Shown here piece by piece: positions 48,701 through 58,029 of a stretch of DNA of 64,000 nucleotides. The translations under genes and the position numbers were made by a program. The stretch is taken from assembly GCA_009193035.1 (NCBI GenBank), contig SWDT01000506.1, positions 60,854 to 124,853 on the forward strand, read 5' to 3'. Each line of letters opens with the position of its first letter. Positions within the stretch are counted from its first letter, which is position 1. A model generated the notes under the pieces. It worked only from the letters and a program-made list of their open reading frames with translations, was not told where the DNA came from and ran no database searches. The DNA is from Halicephalobus mephisto (lineage: Eukaryota; Nematoda; Chromadorea; Rhabditida; Panagrolaimidae).

Positions 48701-51700
48701 ATCGGCATGAACGTCTCAGAATCCAGCGGAATCCTTACGAATCCGACATAACTGCTTTCGTCGTAACTGGGATCGGAGTAAATCCTGATATTCAGTCTTA
48801 CAGGACTTGCGACATTCGGCATCTGAATTCCCGGTTGATTCCTCACGTTTCCATTTCCGTCTTTGATGTGCTTTTCGTTGGAGGATCCGCTGCCACTCGA
48901 ACTATGTCTGGACTTTACGGTAGAACACTTTTCTTTGAAACCTTTACGATCGAAGTCGACGTGATCAACGGCCCTCCGGTCCAGGAGTTGGATCTTGCTC
49001 ATTGGACCCAGGGGCTCCCCATGGGCAGTCACGCAGATCTGGAGGTAGGTCCTGCCGTTACAGGAAGCCAAATGGGGTCCACTGGAGTTCGAACAAGACG
49101 ACGAAGAAGAAACAGAAGTGTTCGATGAACGTCTCGCTGGAAGTGGAAGAGTAGCGGTGTAGTCAAGAACTCTAAAAACATTAGAAAATTAATTTTAAAA
49201 TACCTTTCAAAATATTATTGTCAAAGTTAAAAATGCATGTTTTTCAGAATTTTTTATTTCAGACGGTTTTAAGGATTTTTAATGAATTTCAGAAAATTGC
49301 AAAATGGTTTAAAATTTTCCATTAAATTCGGAAAATTCGGAAAATTTTAATCTGATTCTGGAAGGCTTCTGAAATTTCTATAGATATCTCGGAAGCTTCG
49401 GAATTTTGAAAGATTTTAGAAAATTTCAAAAAATTGTGAAAATTTTGAAAATCTATTGAATTTTTAAAAATTTATAAAATTTCAATCAGATTCTTGAAAA
49501 TTTCGAAATTTCCTAGATTCTAAAAAATTTTAAAAATCTATTGGATTTTAAGAGATTAGTAAAATTTTGAAAAATTTCACTAAATTTTTGGAAATTTCGA
49601 AATCTCCTAAATTCAAAAAAATTTTAAAATTTAAAAAATTTTTAAAATCTATTGGATTTTAAGAAATCAGTAATATTTTAATAAAATTTCGAAAAATTTC
49701 CAAAACCCACTAAATTTTTGGAAATTTCGAAATCTCCTAAATTCTAAAATATCCGTAAAATTACAGAATTTTTTACAAGCTTATGGTAGATTTTGAAAGT
49801 CCCTAAAACCTTTTATTGGATTCTAGAAGCCTCTTTTGGCTTCTGAAAAATCCTAAAAATTAAATAATTAAAATTTTAATGTTTAAAATAAAGTAAAAAT
49901 TGGATTATTTAAACATAGTTGAAAAACCACGAGAAAAGGTAAAATTTCTGCCAAGTCAGATGAGTCGGATCGGAGAAATAGAAAAATTGGAACCTTGTCC
50001 AGGAATATGGGGAAAAAGACAAATGACAACCGGAAACGGGGCTCGTTCTGGCAGCAAGATGTGCTTTATCCCGGATCAGCCTGCCTGTTCTCAATTGCAC
50101 AAATCATTCTCTGTTGCTTTCCGTTTGCTTCATTGGTTTGCCAAAACAGAAATTGCAAAAATAATAACAATAATCTTAATCTTTTAAAGTCTAAAATCCG
50201 CATCTTCAAAAATTAAAAAAATTCCAATTGTTTTAAAAATTAAAAAAATTCCAATTGTTTTAAAAATTAAAAAAATTTTAATTGTTTCAAAAATTAAAAA
50301 AATTCCAATTGTTTTATAATAAAAAAAATTAAATTTAAAAATTCTAAAAATCCATGTTAAAATAATTTTTTAAATTTCAAATATTTAAAAAAAAGTAATT
50401 TAAAATAATTTTTTAAATTTTAAATATTTTTAAAAGAATATAATTTAGAGTAATTTTCTAAATTTTAAATATTTAAAAAAGTAATTTTCTAAATTTAAAA
50501 TACTTAAAAGAATATAATTTAAAATAATTTTCTAAATTTTAAATATTTAACAAAAATAATTTAGAGTAATTTTCTAAATTTTAAATATTTAAAAAAAATA
50601 ATTTAAAATAATTTTCTAAATTTTAAATATTTAAAAAAAATAATTTAGAGTAATTTTTTATGATTTTAAAACTTTAGGAAATCACGTAGAAATAAAATTT
50701 TACAGTTTCCGGTCCGAACCAGGAAGTTTCAAAAATTCGTATTGAGACATTTGTTCGAAATTTTGTGACATCCATTTCCGTTTTTGTAATAGTATTTTTT
50801 AGAACCACATAAACATGAAATTCCAGTTTTCTATATCAACTGAAAAGTTCATAAAATTTGAATCAAGACAATTTTAAAAAATTACATATCTTTGAAAATT
50901 AATTATTTTTTAAATTTAATTCGTTATTTTATAATTTTTTATAAATTAATTTAATTTTTCAAAACTAAAACGAATTTAAATCAATTTTAAAAAAATAATT
51001 TCTGTTCAGATTTATTTTTAAAATTATATTTTTATTAATTTTTTTTTAAATTAGTGAAAAATGAAATTATTTTATAAAAATTTTTGAATAAAAAAAGTAT
51101 TTTTTGAATTTTTTGATTTGAGAACTTACTTCATTTGAACAACATTAGGATCGTTTTCTTTCTGTTGGATATCGAGACAAATCTCGCCCAACACGGCGGA
51201 CACCATCGACCTCGAGTTAGCCGATCCTTGAACTGGCAAGTTTATCTCATTTCCGTTCACTGGTATAATGTCCCTTTTTCTTATTGTCACTTTGCCAATT
51301 TTTCTCGTTTCTGAATTGGCCATGTGTTCAACAAAAACAAGTTTGACATGTTGATTCTGCCGATGAAGATTGACTATCGCTGTTTCGCTAAAGATGCGCC
51401 TGAAACGAAGCAATATTAGTTTCCAATCGATAGTTAAGTCAGAAACTGATTGATTAAAAAACCACGTGAATTTCTAAAAATGATTTTGCACAATTTCAAA
51501 TCAAAATTAAAGACATATAAAAGTTAAAATTAATGAATTCTAAGATGTTTAAAAAAATATTTTTCAAATTACTGTAATTTTATGGATTTTTTATGGATTT
51601 TGGAAATTTTTTTTTAGATGTAACTGAATTTATAATTTCGTTTTATATCGATAATGATGAAATTTCAAGTTATTTTCATAGAAAAATTAAATATTAAACA

Positions 51701-54700
51701 ATTTTTTCTTTTTTATTGGGTCAAAGGAGCAGAAAATTGAAAATTTTTCGAAATTGTTTGTAAATTTTGATTTTGTACGACATAGGAATAAAAATTAAAA
51801 TTTTTCTTTTTTGAATTGTCGTCTTTGATGTTGTGTTTTAAATTTGATTCGTTTTTAATGAAAAAAGTATCCCTTGCTCATGTTTCGGGAAAATTAATGT
51901 TTACTTTTACAGAATTTTGGTCACAAACAGGGTGTCAAGGTTATCTTCACCTAACAAAACGAATTATCAAAATCTATCAATTATTCGCTCAATTACGATG
52001 TTTTCAAATTCGGGAGTTTCTTCGGTACACCCTCTACGTCGGAGTATGTAAACTGATCATACCCAAACGATTAATCTTGGAAAAACGAAAATTGTAAATT
52101 TAGTTCACTTTTAAAGTTATGTAGTTTGGAAATCTAAATAAGTGATGATTTTTCAGGATTAGTCAGATGTATGACATACAATACACACAAAAAAACATTA
52201 AAACAGCTTCCGTGTATCAGATACATTATATTTAATGTACCGGTATGTTAAATACAATGGACCGATATCAATCTAATGTGTTGGTACATAAAATATAATG
52301 TATCTCATACATCAGAGCTGCTTTAATATATCCATACATTAAATATAATGCACCAATATCATGCTCAATGTATTGCTGCGTTGATGTCAGCTTCACGTTA
52401 CGTTACATTGAATGTAATGTACCGATATAAATTTAATATATCGATACATTGAATTAATGTACCGATATCAACCTAATATATCGATGCATTGAATGCAATG
52501 TACCGATATCAATTTAATATATCGATACATTGAATGTAATATACCGATATCAACCTAATATATCGATACATTGAATGTAATGCACCAATATCAATTTAAT
52601 ATATCGATACATTGAATGTAATGTATCTTATACATCAGAATCGTTTTAATGTGTCATATATTAAACACAATGTATCGATATCAACTTAATATATCGCTAC
52701 ATCGATGTACCAGATAAATTATTTTCAATGTAACGATATATTAAGTTGATATCGATATATTATATGTAATACATCAGATGCACTACGTTCAAAGTCGTTT
52801 TAACATATCCATACGTTATATATCATGTACCTACTTTTTATCCGCAGAATATGATGAAGATAAAGTTTGTTTATCTTTATAGTTTTAAAAACTTACACAG
52901 AATTCCCTCCTACAGCAACTGTTTCGACGATTTCGTCATCGTCTAGTTTGATCTGGATGGAAACTCTGGATTCTGGAGACGTCAATAACCCTTGATACGG
53001 CTTGAATTGAAGTGGAGAGATCCTCAGTTCCTGAACTAATCTCGGAAGAGCATCTTCCGAAAAGTCTAAGGTTTCTTCATCGTTGGATTTTCTAACAACT
53101 GTCTTCTCTTTTACAGTACTTTTGACTGGAATCGGCGGAGCGTTGTTTGCTGGAGGGGAAATTGATCGAATTGATAGCACGCTTAATGGAGAAGAAAAAT
53201 CAGAAGTCGATGAACAAGGCATTTCGTAATAATTCGAGGTCGAGAATTCATCGGAGAGGGAATTGACTTCACTAAGTTCAGAATGCAGTTCCAGAGTCAC
53301 TGATTGTTTTTCCATCGAAACTGAAGAGGTAGTAGAAGGTCTTCGAAGTTCTTCAGAAGGCCGAGAAATCAAGGAAGAAGATGACGATGGTTCATTTGCT
53401 AATTCGTCGTTGAATATCCGATTTTTTACTAGTGACGAATTTGCAGAAGATGTCTGAAGATTTGCTGAGTCGATTACAGTTTCTGTTTCCGGTTGATTTT
53501 TGGTTTCATTTGTTGTAAGAGTTTGGGATTTCCGAGAATCCTGATTTTTAGCAAGATGTGATTCCGGCAACTCGACTGGAATATCTTTTTGGATTTGATG
53601 ACTTGATGACGGATGTTCTTTAGAATCATCTGGATCTTTCGAAGCTTCTGATTCTTTTCTATTTTCATCAACCGTAGGAGTATGAGGTTTTTGAGAATCT
53701 TGGCTTTTATTGAATTCAGAATCCTCGATTTGAATATCACGTAGATCTTCTTCGATTTTGGGTTTTGACAAATCCGGATTTGATAACTGATCTTCTTCTG
53801 AAGCGTCTGGATTTTTTGAACATTCCGGAGTAATATTGGATTCATTGTCTGGATTTTCTACTTTTTCGGATTTTTCTTTTTTAACAAAATCCGAAAAATC
53901 AAGAACCGCTTCCGTGACTTCTGTATTTTCCAAATTTTTAAAAACTGTTGTTGATAGAGGAATTTCTTTTTCTGAATCTAGTTTCTGCTCCACAGAAGTC
54001 TTTCTGGATTCCGAATTTTCAACTTCCGTGTCTTTTTGATGAATAACGAATTCAGCTAGATTATTCGAAACTTTGGATTTTCGATCCACATCAATTTTAT
54101 CTTGAGAGTTTTTAGAATTCACAAAAATATTTTTTTCTAAAAGATGTTTTTCTTGTTGAATTAAATCTGACTGATTACTGTGGTCGAAAGCTATTGAAGG
54201 TCCTTCTGAAGCCGCAACCAAATCCAAATCTGATGACGACGACGAAGAAATTTCTGATTTTGAAATTCTGAATTCAGAATTAAATGGCGTTGAAGAAAGT
54301 GAAGGATTGTTGGATTCTGGATTCTGAAGCGAAGAAGAATTATCAATTTCTGGATCTAGAAGTGACGAAGAATTAGCAGCTTCTAGATCCTGAATTCTGG
54401 GGGAATTATCAATTTCTGGATTCTGAATATTAGAGGGATTATCAGCTTCTAGATCTTGATTTCTGGGGGAATTTTCGACTTCTGGATTCTGAACATTAGA
54501 AGGATTTTCGATTTCTGAATTTTGAACATTAGAGAGATTTTCAATTTTTGAATTCTGAATATTAGAGGGATTTTCAATTTCTGGATTTTGAACATTAGAA
54601 GGATTTTCGACTTCTGGATTTTGAACATTAGAGGGATTTTCAATTTTTGAATTTTGAATATTAGAGAGATTTTCAATTTTTGAATTTTGAATATTAGAGG

Positions 54701-54980
54701 GATTTTCGACTTCTGAGTTTTGAACATTAGAAGGATTTTCGATTTCTGGATTTTGAATATTAGAAGGATTTTCGACTTCTGGATTTTGAACATTAGAGAG
54801 ATTTTCAATTTTTGAATTCTGAACATTAGAGAGATTTTCAATTTTTGAATTCTGAACATTAGAGGGATTTTCGACTTCTGAGTTTTGAACATTAGAAGGA
54901 TGTTCGATTTCTGGATTCTGCATTGTAGAAGAACTTTTAACTTCTTGATCAACAAGATGTTTTGCTTCAGTTGATTCCAT
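33719..54980 (-). CDS. RasGAP of the GAP1 type (C2-C2-GAP-PH) with long repeat-rich N terminus (1565 aa)
   Basis: Eight exons join in phase: 52897-54980, 51130-51399, 48677-49171, 36921-37130, 35971-36619, 34802-35554, 33874-33999 and 33719-33829. Residues 1 to ~650 are low complexity, with ~17 undecapeptides like NPSNVQNPEVE (about residues 25-215), then Ser/Glu/Lys-rich sequence. C2 A spans ~660-785 and C2 B ~785-950, the latter with a Ser-rich insert. The GAP domain (~1020-1300) keeps the arginine finger in TSTLFRNQSMASK (Arg at about 1103) and the FLR-like motif LIMRFFSAAILNP. A PH domain (~1315-1420) starts KSGLMVERRGG. The Btk zinc motif that usually follows in GAP1 proteins is not seen. 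The protein should speed GTP hydrolysis by Ras at the membrane. Intron 3 is 11.5 kb of repeats. A TTTTTTTCAG acceptor at about 55119 may receive a leader. Confidence 0.92.
34085..34740. repeat. 153-base tandem array, ~4 copies (RasGAP intron)
   Basis: ATCCAAAAAAATTAATTTCATATATG recurs at about 34244, 34397 and 34550, a spacing of 153 bases, with a first copy near 34090. Each unit contains AATGAAAAGAATTTTAAGAA. Confidence 0.9.
35640..35940. repeat. ~70-80-base tandem repeat, 4 copies (RasGAP intron)
   Basis: Units with CACTATCTTTACAATTTCCACTGACAATACAAATTGCCAAAATAGT. Two short opposite-strand frames across it are repeat translations. Confidence 0.85.
36625..36900. repeat. A/T-rich repetitive intron of RasGAP
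   Basis: Imperfect units of AAAATAAATTTTTTAAATTTTCTAAATTA fill the intron between exons 35971-36619 and 36921-37130. Confidence 0.6.
37135..37410. repeat. ~25-30-base A/T tandem repeat (start of the 11.5 kb intron)
   Basis: AAATCTTTTATAATTTATAAAATTT-like units recur about ten times. A short GC-richer segment (about 37425-37500, CGCCCCCGGTGGTC...CTCGGGGG) follows. Confidence 0.8.
37730..38710. repeat. ~155-base tandem array with TCCGGTCCTGACTGGAAAATTCC, 7 copies
   Basis: The CGGTCCTGACTGGAAA block recurs at about 37883, 38036, 38191, 38347, 38501 and 38658, with a diverged copy at 37750. It lies inside the 11.5 kb RasGAP intron. Confidence 0.9.
39100..40280. repeat. two adjacent A/T tandem arrays (RasGAP intron)
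   Basis: About 39110-39530: five units of ~100 bases with TAGGAGTTGATACGGTAGAATT. About 39720-40280: units of ~60-65 bases with GAATTTTTGAAATAATTTTATTTAATTTTTTT. Confidence 0.8.
40300..41720. repeat. intronic region: one unique island then A/T arrays
   Basis: About 40330-40580 is unique and GC-richer than its surroundings (TACCGGAGCCTGGTACTGAATG; AGGTGACGGAACAGGGGGTG) with no supported exon. About 40590-40890 is AAATAAAAATAAATTTTAT-type sequence. About 41260-41650 is a ~30-base array of TTTTTAATAAATTTTCGATTTTATAAAA. Confidence 0.65.
42100..42480. repeat. ~60-70-base A/T tandem repeat (RasGAP intron)
   Basis: TTTCTAAAAAATTCAATTTTCATTTTT followed by AAAAAATAATTTTTAAAA recurs about five times. 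A unique segment at about 42640-42810 follows, in which no feature could be supported. Confidence 0.65.
42815..43690. repeat. ~77-base array then ~124-base array (RasGAP intron)
   Basis: About 42815-43370: seven units with AAATAAGTTTCAGAAAACCACTATT followed by GATTATTTCATAATTATTAAAATATA. About 43400-43690: three units with TTTTATATTTAGTGAAAATTTAAAAAATATTATTTTAAATAACTTTATATTTAATAAAA. Confidence 0.9.
44150..44480. repeat. ~57-60-base tandem repeat, 6 copies (RasGAP intron)
   Basis: Units with AACTATATTTCTTTATCGATATTTTAAAAATCCGTT followed by GGGACCAA. The sequence just before it (43730-44140) is unique and shows no feature. Confidence 0.85.
44500..46190 (+). repeat. large copy of composite dispersed element (RasGAP intron)
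   Basis: Monomers with GGTCATCGGATAAGGATTCAGAATCCGTGATTAATTTTCA start near 44535. Tandem derivatives (about 44880-45310) and a ~30-base array of AAATCAAAAAATAAGGAATTTCATATAT (about 45480-45770) follow. The T-rich block is near 45830-45900, a single GCGAATTCGC unit at about 45930, and an AAGATTTACGGATTTTTTGG block near 46100. Confidence 0.75.
46260..47540. repeat. A/T array then ~125-150-base array (RasGAP intron)
   Basis: About 46270-46560: AAAATAAAAGAAATTTAAAA units. About 46700-47540: five units with TTTTATTTTAAAAAGCTGAATTTTATCTTA, TTGACTTATGAGTTGTGTCTTAACACGAAAAATC and GATCAAAGTCAAAGTT. Confidence 0.8.
47790..48310. repeat. ~220-base repeat, 2+ copies (RasGAP intron)
   Basis: TTTCTATGAGATTCTGGAGGATTTTAAA and AGAATATAAAAACATTCACTAGATTTTAAAGAA occur twice (about 47820 and 48040), with shorter related TTCATGAGATTCTA units throughout. 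Confidence 0.85.
49200..51110. repeat. RasGAP intron with A/T arrays and one unique island
   Basis: About 49250-49860 repeats AAATTTCGAAATCTCCTAAATTC-type units. About 49905-50190 is a unique, GC-richer island (GGCAGCAAGATGTGCTTTAT; CGGATCAGCCTGCCTG) with 60-95 codon frames on both strands but no supported exon. About 50200-50660 has ~60-base units of TAATTTTCTAAATTTTAAATATTTAAA. Confidence 0.65.
51420..52140. other. unique part of RasGAP intron 1
   Basis: A plus-strand 93-codon frame (51816-52097) lies here. It shows no recognised motif and no adjoining exon, so it is left unannotated. No tandem repeat is visible. Confidence 0.4.
52150..52830. repeat. TATCGATA-type degenerate array (RasGAP intron 1)
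   Basis: Units with ATGTACCGATATCAA followed by TTAATATATCGATACATTGAATGTA, about 60 bases each. Related in sequence, in the opposite sense, to the array at 13.9-14.9 kb. Confidence 0.8.
54390..54930 (-). repeat. 33-base coding repeat (11-residue units) in RasGAP exon 1
   Basis: About 17 in-frame units of 33 bases encode NPSNVQNPEVE-like peptides, alternating SK/PE and V/I. A second frame is also open over the array (54449-54955), as expected for a 33-base repeat, but has no independent support. Confidence 0.9.
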
Positions 54981-55154
54981 GACTTTCAAAAAGTCGTTTT
55001 AGAAATTACCAACAATTAAATTTAATAGAAATAATAAATTGAGCAGTTACCGTAATAGTATAATAATGGCAACAATTTTGGCTAGCTTGAATTAACATTT
55101 GGCTATGTTTACCCTCTGAAAAAAATTATTTATTAATTTAAAAAACTAAAATTA

Positions 55155-55839
55155 ACACTCGAAGTCACGACTGTAATTTAAGCAGTTTCTGGTAGATTTT
55201 TGGAAATTTAGTCCAACCATATATAAGATTTTTGGAAATTTTCTCTCTTTAAAATAAAGTTTAACAATTCAGTTATTTCTCATATAACAATGTAACTGGT
55301 ATTATCTTTCAATAAGAAATAGATCACGTCGTTTATCCTCCAAGTTCAAAGAAAAAAGTTTAATAGGAATGATGTTGGGATATTAGACAAAATTGTTATA
55401 TAATTGAACTTGGATATGAAATATCTCCTTGGGACCGGCCAAAGCGAATGTTATAAGAAAAGACATATTATAGTGGGGTCAATTTGAAGACGGATTAACC
55501 AAACTCATTCACTTACACCGTATGCTACAACAAGAGATATGTTATAGCAGGGATATCTTATATCCTAGTTCTACTGTATCTTGTTTGAAAGTGAACGGAT
55601 ATGAATGATTCATATATCAATAAATAGCTAAGAACGTACTGGTTTTAATGTATAGAACTTCATTTTGCCAGCCCTATTATTAAAGTGATTATTAAGATTT
55701 TTTGAACTCGAAAACAAACTAACTTTAAATTTAATATTTTTCCAGCGAATCAAAAAATTTTCAAAAATCTTATATGGTTGGACTAAATGTCCAAAAATCT
55801 ACCAGAAACTGCCTAAATTACACTCGGACCTCTGAGTAT
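55155..55839. mobile_element. 685-base MITE with ~85-base terminal inverted repeats and TA target duplication
   Basis: The left end (about 55155-55240: GTAATTTAAGCAGTTTCTGG, then GTCCAACCATATA) is the reverse complement of the right end (about 55755-55839: TATATGGTTGGACTAAATGT, then CCAGAAACTGCCTAAATTAC). TA flanks both ends (55153-55154 and 55840-55841). There is no coding capacity. The inside has TTATAAGAAAAGACATATTATAGTGGGG-type sequence. TA duplication points to mobilisation by a Tc1/mariner-superfamily transposase. Confidence 0.8.
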
Positions 55840-56489
55840 TAAACAAGTTTGAAAAAAAAATAATTTTTCAATCATGATTTGAAATCAAAAAAGAAATACG
55901 CAACCGAAGCAAAAACGAAAAAGATGGTTGAAAATTGATAGAAAAGAAACCAATCAGTGGGACATCAGCGTTACTTCCGGTCTCCAATTTTTGGCAACAA
56001 GAATTAAAATTTAAAAAAATGGATAAATTCGCTTGTTTTCGAAAAACTTCTTTGTTGACAATTTAGATAAGACTACGGAAAATTACATGGTTTTGGAATT
56101 TTTGATAATCGATTGGATGCTTTTCAAACTTCATAAAATCAAAAATAAAACTTAAAATTTTTAATTAAGATTCGAAAAATTTTAAAAAATTTGTATCGAA
56201 AATTTTAATTTTACAGTAAATATTCTAATTTTTGTAAAAATATAATTTTAAATCAATTTTTTTTATTTCGAAATTTCATAAGATCATATAAAATTAAAAT
56301 TTAAAATTTATTGTTTAATCAAAAAATCCAAAAGTGAATTTAAGATGATATTTTTGGAATCTTGGCACACCCATTTTTACTTTTTGTGATAATATGATTT
56401 CATAATGGAATGATTTTAGGATAGCAGAGTCACGTAGATGTTCAATTTTATAGTTTTTAGTTTTAACCGGAAGGCCCAAAATTCATCTC

Positions 56490-57236
56490 TACGTGTTAGG
56501 ATAAAAACTAGACTAGGAAGAGAGGACCTGAAGTGATATTCTAAATATCAGGGAATATGGAATACTGTAGGGTATGAATGAAACTTGTTATGTAAATGTT
56601 GGAACAGAAGACTAGACTAGGAAGAGAGAATCTGAAGCGGTAGCCTGAATATCAGGGAATATGGAATACTGTAGGGTATGAGTGAGACCCTCGGTTATAG
56701 GTATGTAGGAGGAAATATATAAGTCGTATCTTTATTGTTTGAGTAAAGACTATTATATTACTTCTGTTTCTATCTTAGCAGTTGATTTTTGCCCAATATA
56801 ACTCAATTTAGTATTATGTTACTGCTGAAACAGAAAACTAGACTAGGAAGAGAGGACTTGAAGCGATGGTCTGAATATCAGGGAATATGGAATACTGTAG
56901 GGTATGAATGAAACTTGTTATGCAAATGTTGGAACAAAGACTAGACTAGGGAGAGAGGACCTGAAGCGGTAGTCTGAATATCAGGGAATATGGAATACTG
57001 TAGGCCATAAATGAAACTCGGTTATCTCGTCTTGAAACTCGTTATGTAAATGTTGGAACAAAGACTAGACTAGGAAGAGAGGACTTGAAGAGAGTCTGAA
57101 TATCAGGGACCGTAAAATACTGTAGGCCATGAGTGAGACTAGGTTGTCTCGTGTGGAGGTTATAACGCAATTGTTGTCGGTGTCTTATTGTGTCAGTGAA
57201 GATTATTAATATAGTTCTGGTTTCTGTCCTAACACC
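56490..57236 (+). repeat. TIR-bounded element with internal ~105-base tandem units (copy 2, inverted)
   Basis: It starts GTGTTAGGATAAAAACTAG at about 56497 and ends with the inverse of GTGTTAGGACAGAAACCAG at about 57233. Inside are about six units with ACTAGACTAGGAAGAGAGGA, CAGGGAATATGGAATACTGTAGG and AACTTGTTATGTAAATGTTGGAAC, plus a unique block (about 56690-56820). It is the reverse complement of the repeat at 26.0-26.9 kb. Confidence 0.85.
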
Positions 57237-57239
57237 AAG

Positions 57240-57620
57240 ATAATTTCTTCGAAATTTCGCGACAAACATTTCCGTTTTACGATAGTGTGATTTAACACGT
57301 TTCAAAACAACAAACACAAAGTTGTACAAATTCCGGTCTTAACTATAGAATTATAAAAATCGCGTCGAGACAATTCTTCGGAACTTTATGGTACAGGTTT
57401 CTATTTTTATACTAATATCGTTAAAACGTCCCAAAAATAAACATAAAGTTCAAAATTTCCGGTCTTAACTCGAAAGTTATAAATTCGTGTCGGGATCCTT
57501 TCTTTGGAATTTTGTCCCACGCATTTCTGTTCCGATATTAATGATTAAAGCATTTCAAAAACAAACACAAAATATTATCATTTCCGGTCCCGACTGGAAA
57601 ATCCCAAACATTCGCGTCAA
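57240..57620. repeat. ~120-base tandem repeat, 3 copies
   Basis: Units with AAACACAAAGTT-TA-AAATTTCCGGTCTTAACT and TCGAGACAATTCTTCGGAA, ending in the TTCCGGTCCCGACTGGAAAAT form. Related to the 37.7-38.7 kb array. Confidence 0.75.
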
Positions 57621-57778
57621 GACAATTTTCCAAAAAAATGTTTTTTATATAATATCAAAGAATATTAAAATTATTAATTTCATTTTAACAAAAAAATTTA
57701 AAACTAAAAAAAGATAATGATAAATCATGAAAATAAAGTTTTATAAATTTTAAAATTGTAACAAAAAACACAAATCGT

Positions 57779-57942
57779 CTACAGTATCGATTCTTCCGAC
57801 AAATCTTTAGAATCCACAAAACCAATCAATATTTCCTGTCCTTGAAACCACATCAAAAACAGAGATGAGCAAATGGTGATTGCAATCAGGAAGACGAACC
57901 CGAAGAAAAAAGAGCAAACAAGAAAAGATGAATGAAAAAACA
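57779..57942 (-). CDS. probable last exon of a single-pass membrane protein
   Basis: After a GTTGCAG acceptor (57943-57945) the minus strand is open for about 54 codons to TAG at 57779-57781. It encodes a hydrophobic span of about 25 residues (SFFFGFVFLIAITICSSLFL) followed by MWFQGQEILIGFVDSKDLSE and a short acidic tail. The sequence is non-repetitive and its composition is coding-like. Neither the ATG upstream (MSPPQHSKSNH, about 57992-58024) nor any other exon joins it in phase, so the gene is incomplete here. No family recognised. Confidence 0.4.
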
Positions 57943-58029
57943 CTGCAACGTCGAATTTTCTTTTTCAAGGAACGAAAATAACTACGTGGTTCGATTTGGA
58001 GTGCTGCGGAGGCGACATTTCTTCACCTC

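Noticed and set aside
48631..49128. 165-codon plus-strand frame
   Set aside because: Antisense to RasGAP exon 48677-49171, whose minus-strand frame joins both neighbours in phase and encodes a C2 domain.
51816..52097. 93-codon plus-strand frame in RasGAP intron 1
   Set aside because: No recognised motif, AT-driven composition and no adjoining exons.
54449..54955. 168-codon frame rich in KISLMFKIQK
   Set aside because: A shadow of the 33-base repeat in RasGAP exon 1. The other frame continues into a recognised C2 domain.
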